From Amyelois transitella (taxonomy: Eukaryota > Arthropoda > Insecta > Lepidoptera > Pyralidae): DNA of 64,000 nt. The stretch spans positions 10,627,001 through 10,691,000 of the forward strand of contig NC_083516.1 of the NCBI RefSeq assembly GCF_032362555.1, in the 5' to 3' direction. The translations under genes and the position numbers were made by a program. Below are positions 25,201 through 32,700 of this stretch, piece by piece (position 1 is the stretch's first letter; each line of letters starts with the position of its first letter). Under the pieces are notes generated by a model. The model ran no database searches. It had not been told where the DNA came from and saw only the letters and a list, made by a program, of their open reading frames with translations.

Positions 25201-27779
25201 TGAGGACAAACCCTATTATTTAAGAAACACAAAACTAATTAAATTGGTGATAGCTTAAATGATACCCATAAAAATGAGACCAGCGTTTTGAAAGTTATCG
25301 CTTATCAAACTTACATAGGTACATACAAAAAAATGTATTATCGCTCCAAGATGATGATATAACTTATTGTGGGCATGAATAAATATACATGTATTACATA
25401 CAAATAGTCAAGTTTTTATCCTTTGCGGGGTAGACAGAGGCAACAGTCTTGAAAAGACTGATAGGCCACGTTCAGCTGTTTGGCTTAATGAGATTGAGAT
25501 TTATATAGTGACGGGTTGTTAGCCCAGCGCCTAACCCAATTTTTAATCTGTACCTCATAAAGCACACTTCAAAAGAAGAAGGTTCTCAATTCGACCATTT
25601 TTTTATGCACATCTCCGGCATTTGCTTCTTGCAGAGCCGTGTGGTTCTTGGCACCAATTAAAAAATTGGACCACTCCATCTCGTTTCCATGGATGTTTTA
25701 AAAGGCGACTAAGGGATAGGCTCATAAACTTGGGATCCTTTTAGGCGATAGGCTAAAAACCTGTCACTATTTAAATCCCATTTCTATAAATAAGCCAAAC
25801 AGCTGAACGTGGCCCATCAGTCTTTTAAAGACTGTTGGCTCTGTCTACACGGCAAGAGACAAAGACGTGATTATATATATGCATGTATCTCCGGCATTTA
25901 AAATCCGATTTGAAAAATTATTTTTGTATTCAATAGAGTAAGAGATTATAATCAAGTTAAGGCGTTCCTTATACATACATACATACATAAAATCACGCCT
26001 CTTTCCCGGAGGGGTAGGCAGAGACTACATCTTTCCACTTGCCACGATCTCTGCACACTTCCTTCGCTTCATCCACATTCATAACTCTCTTCACGCAAGC
26101 TCGGCGGGTTTCGGGTACTTTTGACCTGACCCTTTACCAGGACGTCCTTATTGGTTTATTTATTCAATTAGTTGATTATTTACTCATTGTCTGTCTGTCT
26201 GTCTGTCTGTTTCCAGCGCGTGATCCAAGCTTTGGGCGTGTCCTGGCACGCCCACCACTTCGTCTGCGGCGGCTGCAAGGCGGAACTAGGTGGCGGTGGC
26301 TTCATGGAACAGGTTGGTGCTTACAGATTCTCTCCAAATTGATTCTACATACATACATATGATCACGTCTATATCCCTAGCGAGGTAGACAGAGCCAACA
26401 GTCTTGAAAAAACTAAACAGCCACGATCAGCTGCTTGGCCCAATGATATTATTGAGATTCAAATAGTGATAGGTCGCTAGCCCATCGCCTAAAAGAAGAA
26501 TCCCAAGTTCATAAGTCTATCCCTCAATCGCCTTTTACGACGAGATGGAGGTCCTATTTTTTTATTTATTGGTGCCGGGAACCACACGGCACGAGAATAA
26601 TATATATAAGATATATATATATATATATATAGAAAATAAATTTATTTTTCAGACATTTATTTACATGTTTAGTTATAAATTCTTTTTGTAGTACTGGTCT
26701 TTAATAAAGCGTGTGACGTAGTTTTTGAGGGGTTTTTTAAATGTGAAAATGATGACGTTTAATTAAAATAAAAATAAGCTCAAACGGCTCAGAAGCATGG
26801 GTATAGTTTATGTTTAAAAGGATGCAGTTGTTTTAAATGTCACCCTGTATATATATTTTAACTATTCCAGGCCGGCAGACCATACTGTTCGTCGTGCTAC
26901 GCCGACAAGTTCGCGGCGAGATGCGCCGGATGCCACACCCCTATTGTGGACAAGGCCATCATCGCATTGGACGCCAAGTGGCATCGCGAGTGCTTCACTT
27001 GCAACGTAAGTACATACATTCGCACATATGGTCACGTCTATATCCCCTGCGGGGCAGACAGAGCCAACAGTCCTGAAGAGACTGAATGGCCACGTTGAGC
27101 CATCAGTCTTGAAAAACTAAAAAGCCACGATCAGCTATTTGGCTTAATGATAGAATTGAGATTCAAATAGTGACAGGTTGCTAGCCTGTCGCCTAAAATA
27201 TGAATCCCAAGTTTGTTAGCCTATCCCTTAGTCGCCTTTTACGATATCCATGGGAAAGAGATGGAGTGGTCCTATTCATTCATTCATAACAAAACTTATT
27301 CGTAGTCCGTTTTGATATAAATTTTCATATTGAATAAACGCATAGAAAAAAAAGACGAGTCTTATCTATACTAATATTATAAAGCTGAAGAGTTTGTTTG
27401 TTTGAACGCGCTAATCTTAGGAACTACTGGTTCGAATTGAAAAATTCTTTTTGCGTTGAAAAGACCATTTATCGAGGAAGGCTTAGGCTATATAAATAAC
27501 ATCACGCTGCAACTATAAGGAGCTAAGAAATAATGGAAAATGTGAAAAAAAAAACGGGGAAAATTATTCATCCTTGAGGGCTTCAATAATTATTCCACGC
27601 GGACGAAGTCGCGGGCACAGCTAGTATATAATATATTTTCTTCCCGTTGTCAAGTTCACAAACAAATAAACATTTTTAATCATACCATAACTAATTCTTT
27701 ACAGAAATGTCGAAACCCAGTGACAGATGCCACCTTCTCCGTGATGGACAACAAACCATTGTGCGGCAAATGCGCCTAG
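4251..27779 (+). CDS. Three-LIM-domain protein, paxillin/leupaxin-like (six coding exons)
   Basis: Joined exons 4251-4253, 15379-15435, 18216-18389, 26217-26312, 26871-27005 and 27705-27779 give 179 residues. All junctions fall between codons and all introns are GT-AG. LIM1 uses C10, C13, H30, H33 / C36, C39, C57, C60. LIM2 uses C69, C72, H89, H92 / C95, C98, C116, C119. LIM3 uses C128, C131, H148, C151 / C154, C157, C175, C178. All 24 zinc ligands are present. LIM domains bind protein partners rather than DNA; in paxillin-type proteins they target focal adhesions and actin. There is no LD-motif N-terminus, so this is a LIM-only form, like short insect proteins of about 180 residues related to paxillin and Hic-5. 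The WHPEHF pattern in LIM1 favours the paxillin group, but the exact orthologue is uncertain. The start is the only ATG in frame and sits directly before a GTAAGT donor. Confidence 0.85.
5024..5235 (-). repeat. Family S SINE, old degenerate copy
   Basis: The blocks GGTAGACAGAGC, TTGAGATTCAAATAGTGA and TTGCTAGCCCGTCGCC are recognisable; the rest is eroded. Confidence 0.65.
5529..5706 (-). repeat. Family S SINE, tail missing
   Basis: The 5' two thirds on the minus strand are present, ending at the GTGCCG hairpin region. The TATG-tail end is lost. Confidence 0.7.
6454..6743 (-). repeat. Family S SINE with internal duplication
   Basis: Full length, but the block near the 5' end (TCCTGTTCTTTTTTG...GGTGCCGG) occurs twice in tandem at about 6676-6727, making this copy about 30 bp too long. 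Confidence 0.85.
6869..7086 (+). mobile_element. Non-autonomous Helitron, Lep1-like
   Basis: It begins TCCTACTAATATT and ends with a GC-rich hairpin (CGCGGCCGAAGTCGCG) followed by CCTCTAG before a T. A 5'-TC start and a hairpin plus CTRR-T end are Helitron hallmarks. No coding capacity. Confidence 0.75.
7785..7950 (-). mobile_element. Helitron-like element, diverged
   Basis: The reverse-oriented end ACTAGTTGTTGCCCGCGACTT matches the hairpin end of the other Helitrons; the distal end ATTATAATAATAGGAAG is only loosely conserved. Confidence 0.5.
7955..8190 (-). repeat. Family S SINE
   Basis: Nearly full copy abutting the preceding Helitron-like element. The TATG tail is absent or very short. 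Confidence 0.8.
8692..8953 (+). repeat. Family S SINE
   Basis: Near full length with an intact TATG tail. The 5' hairpin is disrupted: GTGGTTC runs straight into the T-rich block. Confidence 0.85.
9143..9398 (-). mobile_element. Family R retrotransposon, 3' fragment
   Basis: On the minus strand it encodes the last 70 or so residues of the family R protein (GRPRRTYLDQIKDVL ... YPSGKEA) and ends in a decayed TATG tail. Nearly identical to the copy at 51.2 kb, so a recent 5'-truncated insertion. Confidence 0.85.
9747..9931 (-). repeat. Family S SINE, 5' half missing
   Basis: The tail half is present; it stops after the AAGAAGAATCCTAAG block. Confidence 0.75.
10412..10540 (-). mobile_element. 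Helitron-like end
   Basis: CTAGAGACCCGTCCCGGCTTTG resembles the reverse complement of the end at 62.5 kb. The other boundary is unclear. Confidence 0.35.
10576..10705 (-). repeat. Family S SINE fragment
   Basis: The GACAGGTTGCTAGCCCATCGCC block and a CCACACGGC end are present, with deletions between. Confidence 0.6.
12667..12882 (+). repeat. Family S SINE, 5' end missing
   Basis: It starts inside the ATAGGACCACTCC block and runs to the tail. Confidence 0.8.
13743..13993 (+). repeat. Family S SINE with 11-bp target duplication
   Basis: AAGATGTATAG flanks it at 13732-13742 and 13994-14004, a perfect duplication that marks the exact ends of the insertion. Confidence 0.9.
14160..14424 (-). repeat. 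Family S SINE with 13-bp target duplication
   Basis: GTAATAAGTATTG (14147-14159) and GTAATAAGTGTTG (14425-14437) flank it, with one mismatch. Confidence 0.9.
14848..15108 (+). repeat. Family S SINE
   Basis: Full length, intact 5' hairpin (GTGTGGTTCCCGGCAC) and a TATG tail of about four units. Confidence 0.88.
15379..15435 (+). CDS. LIM gene exon 2
   Basis: 19 codons between TTCCAG and GTAAGT. It carries the first two zinc ligands of LIM1 (CSGC). Confidence 0.85.
16692..16840 (-). mobile_element. Family R retrotransposon, 149-bp tail with target duplication
   Basis: AAATCTATAAGAT at 16679-16691 and 16841-16853 is a perfect 13-bp duplication. The insert is only the last part of the element, an extreme 5' truncation. 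Confidence 0.88.
16855..17172 (+). mobile_element. LTR-retrotransposon remnant with primer-binding-site-like motif
   Basis: A stretch beginning TGTAGGGACGC is followed at 17154-17172 by TGGTGACCCCGACGTGATA. A TGG-initial motif just after an LTR is the expected tRNA primer-binding site. The segment ending TAGTAGGAGCCTATAA is repeated at once at 17173-17210. No gag or pol frame follows. Confidence 0.35.
18216..18389 (+). CDS. LIM gene exon 3
   Basis: 58 codons. They complete LIM1 (WHPEHFTCNTC ... CVPC) and start LIM2 (CHGC). Flanked by CACCAG and GTAAGT. Confidence 0.9.
18419..18600 (-). repeat. Family S SINE, truncated
   Basis: Tail half up to the block TTTAGAAGGCTTTCTCTTAG. It begins 30 nt after the exon 3 donor. 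Confidence 0.75.
18818..18886 (+). repeat. Family S SINE, 3' fragment
   Basis: AACGTGGCC, half of the internal hairpin, and GATATAGACGTGACTATATG are recognisable. Confidence 0.65.
19243..19588. mobile_element. Head-to-head Helitron pair forming a long inverted repeat
   Basis: The arm 19243-19373 (CTAGCTGTGCCCGCGACTT ... TTGCAGCG) is mirrored by 19461-19588 (CGCTGCAACT ... AAGTCGCGGGCACAGC). The spacer of about 87 bp belongs to the same Helitron family. The left outer end keeps CTAG; the right is mutated to CTTG. Confidence 0.75.
20234..20345 (+). repeat. Family S SINE, degenerate 5' portion
   Basis: GTGCCGTGTG, ATAGGACCAATCC and CTGTCACTATTTGAAT blocks with a deletion between them. Confidence 0.6.
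20656..20931 (-). mobile_element. Non-autonomous Helitron, full length
   Basis: Reverse complement starts TCTATACTAATATT and ends in the hairpin CCACGCGGACGAAGTCGCGG and CTAG before T. One internal GATGATTGATTGA expansion. Confidence 0.8.
21144..21352 (-). repeat. Two family S SINE tail fragments
   Basis: 21144-21236 and 21270-21352 both begin with CATACA repeats and TCACGTxTATATC followed by GGTAGACAGAG. They look like two separate truncated insertions. Confidence 0.65.
21743..21993 (-). repeat. Family S SINE
   Basis: Near full length; the 5' hairpin is altered (TGGTTCCTGGCACC). Confidence 0.8.
22508..22752 (-). repeat. Family S SINE, 5' end cut at the hairpin
   Basis: Complete except for the final CACACGGCAC, where it meets unrelated sequence. 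Confidence 0.82.
22845..23199 (+). mobile_element. Helitron, distinct subfamily
   Basis: Starts TCTATACATATAATAAAA and ends CGCGGACGAAGTCGCG, GGGTAACAG and CTAG before T. The interior (ACTGAACCGATTTACTTGAAA) differs from the Lep1-like copies. Confidence 0.7.
23820..23910 (+). repeat. Family S SINE, 3' fragment
   Basis: Starts at AGCTGAACGTGGCC and includes the intact internal hairpin and TATG tail. Confidence 0.8.
23990..25285. mobile_element. Possible DNA transposon with inverted subterminal motifs
   Basis: The left flank (24015-24390) repeats TCACCAA in forward orientation; the right flank (25025-25255) repeats the reverse complement TTGGTGA. AGATCTGTCACC on the left faces GGTGACAGATCT on the right. 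CATAAAAATG occurs near both ends. No coding frame. Confidence 0.45.
24498..24875 (+). repeat. Minisatellite, 111-bp unit, about 3.4 copies
   Basis: ATTGATTATTTTAACTTTAA recurs at 24498, 24609, 24720 and 24831, exactly 111 bp apart. The first three units are almost identical; the fourth is diverged and shorter. Confidence 0.9.
25388..25535 (-). repeat. Family S SINE, truncated
   Basis: Tail half; ends in the GTTAGCCCAGCGCC block. Confidence 0.75.
25635..25888 (+). repeat. Family S SINE
   Basis: Near full length; tail decayed to ATATATATGCATGTA. Confidence 0.82.
25971..26150 (-). mobile_element. Family R retrotransposon, 3' fragment
   Basis: Encodes the final 50 or so residues of the R protein on the minus strand, with a CATA-rich tail on the plus strand. 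It ends 66 bp before LIM exon 4. Confidence 0.82.
26217..26312 (+). CDS. LIM gene exon 4
   Basis: 32 codons, RVIQALGVSWHAHHF to FMEQ. Gives H89, H92, C95 and C98 of LIM2. Acceptor follows a (CTGT)n tract. Confidence 0.88.
26347..26592 (-). repeat. Family S SINE
   Basis: Near full length, inserted 35 bp after the exon 4 donor. One deletion near the GACATCCATGG block. Confidence 0.83.
26871..27005 (+). CDS. LIM gene exon 5
   Basis: 45 codons finishing LIM2 (CSSC) and giving most of LIM3 (CAGC ... WHRECFTCN). Confidence 0.9.
27012..27278 (-). repeat. Family S SINE with duplicated hairpin block
   Basis: It starts 7 bp after the exon 5 donor. The CAGTCTT/AAGACTG region occurs twice. Confidence 0.8.
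27365..27624 (+). mobile_element. Non-autonomous Helitron
   Basis: TCTATACTAATATT start, CCACGCGGACGAAGTCGCGG hairpin and CTAG before T. Lies in LIM intron 5. Confidence 0.82.
27705..27779 (+). CDS. LIM gene exon 6 with stop
   Basis: 24 codons and TAG. Supplies C157, C175 and C178 of LIM3. Acceptor TTTACAG. Confidence 0.9.
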   Translation, partial: KCRNPVTDATFSVMDNKPLCGKCA

Positions 27780-28498
27780 ACCGACACACGTCATAAACCT
27801 AAGATTATAATTAGTCACAACATTATTTATTCATACTATTTTTAATACGCTATAAGCATATTGTAATGTTATTATGTCCACTCTTTTATTTCAACTATAG
27901 GTATCACCAATTTTTTTTTGTGATACAATTAACGTTAGTATTCACGGAATCACGCGCATGAATTAAAATTAGATGAGGCAGCAACTGCCAGAAAATCAAA
28001 GAATAAAATAAGTTTTTTTTTTACAATAAGAAGAATATTGAATGAATATGGCTGAAGTGAAGAAGTGTTTCTTAAGAGCAATTTCTTATTTTAATTAATT
28101 GTTTTTAATTTGTATAATTTAAAAACTAAAAGTTGTTAAAACATTCGTAGTTGAAATATCAGAGTTGGAATTTCATTGCTTCTGTGAATTGTCAAAACAT
28201 TAAATTGTGATAACTTATATCTACATACATATGTGTGGAAAGTGTTTCAAACAAATTATGTATTTTTGAGTATTATTATTTTATTTTATTTTCAAATTTT
28301 GTACATAAACGTATTCACTTGTTAAAACGCGTTTAGAAGTTAAATTAAGGTTTAAGAGATCCGCACTGATTTTATGTTGTAATTAAAAAAAATATTAATT
28401 TATACACTTCTGTTTCAAATGGACCATCTTAAATAAATCAAAATTTTGGATAAAGTTACTGTGTTATTTAGTATAGGCAAATAAAGACAGACTAAGAA
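27780..28498 (+). other. LIM gene 3' untranslated region and end
   Basis: AT-rich. Poly(A) signals AATAAA occur at 28002-28007 and near 28432 and 28480; I cannot tell which is used. Confidence 0.5.
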
Positions 28499-28717
28499 TC
28501 CTATTAATATTATAAATGCGAAAGTTTGTATGTCAGTATGGATGTTTGTTACTCTTTCACGCAAAAACTACTGAACCGATTACGATGAAATTTGGTATGT
28601 AGGTAGCTGAAGACCCAGAATAACATATAGGCTACTTCTTATCCTGGAGTTCTTGCGGGATTGATTGTTAAGTTATGATAGGGTTTCCACGCGGACGAAG
28701 TCGCGGGCGGCCTCTAG
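28499..28717 (+). mobile_element. Non-autonomous Helitron, Lep1-like
   Basis: TCCTATTAATATT start; CCACGCGGACGAAGTCGCGG hairpin and CCTCTAG before T. Closest to the copies at 6.9 and 40.4 kb. Confidence 0.8.
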
Positions 28718-28825
28718 TATTTTATATAGTCCTTTGGCCGGCAGCCGGCAGGGACACATAAATAACATATATGCTTTTTACCACAATAGACACAAATTTC
28801 CCAATTTGTATTTCTATTCATTTCA

Positions 28826-28925
28826 ATCAATTCTATCGTTAAGGCAAATAGCTGAACGTATCGGTCTTTTCAAGACTATTTGATGTCTCTGTACTAGAAG
28901 GGATATAGACGTGATTACATGTACG
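28826..28925 (+). repeat. Family S SINE, 3' fragment
   Basis: TTCTATCGTTAAGGCAAATAG onward to a decayed tail. Confidence 0.7.
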
Positions 28926-28995
28926 TATTTTGTATTTTTGTAGTCAATAGCTAAGTATTTACTCCATCGATTTTGAAGTAATTTTGCATAGGTAT

Positions 28996-29020
28996 AGCCT
29001 AGCCTAGCCTAGCCTAACTC
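28996..29020 (+). repeat. Short TAGCC tandem repeat
   Basis: About four units of TAGCC. A minor microsatellite. Confidence 0.7.
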
Positions 29021-29108
29021 CCCTCTCTAAAGTTACGTGGGATACTTTTTTTTCTGGAAAAAGCGATGTTACGGGGCTAGTAATAAAATAAAAACTATTT
29101 TAACAACT

Positions 29109-29253
29109 CGCTCTATTCCTCTCCTTAGCGGTTCTCACATCGTTTCTTACTCGTCATCACGTCACCCCTTCTCGCAGAATGAGCAGTCACAGTTCTAAAG
29201 TTTCCAAAACTGCCCGGGCCGAATCGGGAACTGCCCGGGGCGAACCGGGAACT
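29109..29253 (-). pseudogene. Decayed duplicate of the exon at 29421-29735
   Basis: The minus strand matches the end of that exon (CTCATTCTGCGAGAAGGGGTGA, ACGATGTGAGA, GCTAAGGAGAGGAATAG) at about 80 percent by eye. A one-base loss shifts the frame into a stop at the ACCGCTAAGG region. The donor GTGAGT has become GCGAGT. Confidence 0.6.
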
Positions 29254-29420
29254 TACAAGGCGTTACAGTTCACCAGTGATATGAATGACATTAAAAGCTA
29301 TTGGAACGACATGGATGAAATTTAGTTAGAAATAGGCCATCAGCATTAACGTAGGGTATCTTAATTTCTGAGGATTCTAGCCGGTTATAAAATTAAATTA
29401 AATCTATAACTAAAACTCAC

Positions 29421-29735
29421 CCTATTCCTCTCCTTAGCGGCGATCTCACAGCGTTTCTCAGACGTCATCATTTCACCCCTCCTCGCCGAATGAGCACTGA
29501 CCGCTCTGGAAGTTTCCGACGTTGCCCGTGGCGACTCGGTCACAGGTCGGGGTGAATCGGGAACTGCGCGGGGTGAATCAGGAACTGCGCGGGGTGAATC
29601 GGGCACTGCCCGGGACGATTCAGCCGCCCGGGTCGTTTCGTTGAAGGAGCGAGGTGTGGCCGAACGGGGAGTGTCGTTATTGCTAGCTGAGCGAGGCGTG
29701 TCGATGTTACTCACTGAACGCGGGGTTTCAGGAAC
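29421..29735 (-). CDS. Unknown gene exon 16 (last seen)
   Basis: 105 codons with TPRSxSN repeats and three AVPDSPR units of 21 nt. Ends at AGG before GTGAGT; reading through stops 12 codons later, so it may be terminal. Confidence 0.7.
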
Positions 29736-32700
29736 CTATGAAGGAAAGAAATATTGATGATCGTTTTGCTTAAATTAAGTTTGACACTGCAGAAGGAAAA
29801 TGCGTCATAAATTGACCTAGATTCCTATATGAAGAGATCCAAGGTCATGAGCCATGTGGAAATTACAGTTAACATTCAACAAAAAATATTTAGGGAGAAT
29901 TCGTACTTTTTTTAAAATTTATTTTGTGAATAATATTTTGTTTATTGTGACATGGTGAAACCAACTCATTAAGAGTATCATTACACTTGTTGAACCATGC
30001 CTAGAGATTTAAATAGAACTAAAATTAAAAAAAAATATGCAAAAAAAAATACCTCAATCTCTTTCATCTGCCGCTCTCTCTTCAGCTTCTCCGCGATTCT
30101 CTTATCGCCTCTACTCATCAAAATCGGTCTTATAGCCGCACTCGCTTCCGGTATCTCATTCGATATGGTGGTAAGAGCCGCTTTCATGCTCCCCTCTTTC
30201 ATGGGAGGAAGCGTTCTCCTCTTGAACCTCGGCGGGCTGGCGGCGCCGCGCGGGGACGGGGGGGACTTGTGGGGGGGCAGCGGGGGGCGGGGCGAGGGGC
30301 GCGGGGAGGGGCGGGTGGCGGGCCGCGGGGAGGGGCGCACGGAGCGCGGGGGGGTGTCCTTGCTGCGGCGCTTGGGCGACTTGAGCGGGAGGGGGCTCAC
30401 TTCGACACTCACGTGGCTTGAAGTGCACTAAATAATTTAAAAAAAAGTTTTCTTTGTAAAATAATTTGCTTAAATAAATACTCTGTTATAAATATATAGG
30501 ACCACTTCACAGATTACCCGTGGATGTTGTAAAAGGCGATTTACGGATCGGCTAACAAACTTGTGATTATTTTTGTAGTGGATGGGCTAACAACCTCACA
30601 TTATTGACGAATGGCTAAAAACATTAAATTGTGTACACATATGATCACGTCTATATCCCTTGAGGGGTAGACAGAGCCGACAATCTTGAAAAGACCGCAA
30701 GGCCACGTTCAGTTGTATAGATCAAGATAGAATTGAGATTCAAATAGTGACAGGTTGCTAACCCATCACTTACAAGAAGAATCCCAAGTTTATTAGCCTT
30801 TCCTTTAAGACGCCTTTTACGACATCCATGCGATATGCACTACCATGCCCACAACCCACACAAGGCCCAAAAAGTTATTTAGGACCAGGTGACAACAATA
30901 TTTTTTATAGCACCTACTGATCCCTGGTCCCAGTTCTCCACGAGCTGGTTAGCCACATATAGGGTTGCCAACCATACTTTATAATAACGTATTCTACTTT
31001 ATTTTTGGTAACAATACCTACTTTATACTTTTGCATATAAATAACGTAGGTATGCGAAAATACATTATTTCCAACTTTTACTGTGGTGCGTAAAACAATT
31101 TATTTATTTAAATTTAAATTTTGATTGTCAAACAACCTTCGAAACATTTAAAGGTTGCAAGAAATCGTTAGCATGTGCGAAAAGCACACAATAATACGTT
31201 TTTAAAGCAATAAAACCATAAAATTTGAAAAATACTTTTTTATCTTCCAAATAGGTACTTTATTTCTTTCCCATTCAAAACAATTTTATACGTTTTTTTT
31301 TGTAAAAAAAAGTTGGCAACCCTAGCAGCCACATAACTCTGATACTCACAGTGACAATACCGACTGTCTCCACCATAGTCCTGATTTCGGTTTCTCTCTG
31401 CACCTTCCGCTTGGACTTGGAGCGCCCAGAGTGGGGGTCTCTCATTAATGGACGCCGAGACCTTCAAATGGATAACGCAGCGTTACTATACTCTGCCGTG
31501 GTATAACTAAAATGCCGTTATCTGACATCAGGATTTACACCTTTTTTACCAGTAAAATCAGAAAAAAAAATCTCTTTCGATCTGTATATACGACTTTTTG
31601 GTACCTTTAAGTCATAAATAGGCGTTCTCATTGATGAATGGCATCAGTTTAAATTTTTACCGCAGTTTTTGACGTTTTACTTAAAACAAGAATTTGGCAG
31701 ATAACGGCATTTTAGTTATACCAGGGCAGTACTGCCGTGTGATCTGCCACTTCAGAGCTACTCTATATCATACCATGGACGGCGTAAATTGCGACTTAGG
31801 TATAGGCTTATTGTTAAACCTTGATTATGATTTCAATAGCGAACACCCTGGCCATTGTTAAATGCGTCAAGATACAAAATAAGAGCTACTGCTCATTCTC
31901 TTCTATCATCAGCTGTGTCATTTTCTTATGTGTATCTAAGAATTTTTTTACAAGAAATAAACTAACGTAATCACTCTCTGCTTTCACTTATTATAACACT
32001 TTTCAACTTGCGATTCCTCTTGTAGGCGACGTGCTAGCAACCTGTCACTATTAGAATCTCAATTCCACCATCATAAAGCCATACAGCTGAACGTGGCCTT
32101 TCAGTGTTTTCCCATGTATGTCGTAAATTGCGACTAAGGGATAGCCATATCAACTTGCGATTCCACTTTAAGGCAATGTGTTAGCAACCTATCAATATTT
32201 GAATCTCAATTATATCTTTAAGCCAAACAACTCAAAGTGGCTTTTCAGTGTTTTTGAGACTCGTTGGTTCTGCCTACCCCGCAAGGGATATAGACGTGTC
32301 TGTATGTATGTAAATAAACAAGATAACCTCGGAGATCGTTTCCTGCCGGTGTGTCGCGGGGAGCGGGGAGACGCGGGCGCACGTCGCGGCTTGCTGCAAC
32401 GGATCTTAGACGTGCCGCCGCTGACAGAAATTACATTCAAATTCAAATTCAAAAATTTTATGCATTTTTTTATGGGACATTTCAATATCACTTATATCAA
32501 TATCAATATATCTTTCGGTGTCACAAAATGGGTTGACGTGAAATAAATGACTGAAAACCGAGTTCACCGCCGTTTCAAAAGCGTCAGTGCAGAAGAGGCG
32601 GTCAAACTGCACTGCAGCGTTTTCTACAATTAATTTCAATTCATGTATAGAATATCAATTTGCACATTTCAGTTCTTACTACTGCAAAATTATGAAGCTA

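Larger units (their letters stand above)
18390..26216 (+). other. LIM gene intron 3 (7.8 kb)
   Basis: Repeat-rich: Helitrons, family S copies and a 111-bp minisatellite inside a possible transposon. 19590-20230, 22000-22500 and 23200-23815 hold nothing I can identify. Confidence 0.6.

Noticed and set aside
29997-30431. 144-codon plus-strand open frame
   Set aside because: Antisense of exon 15 of the minus-strand gene; the minus frame has splice sites in phase with its neighbours.
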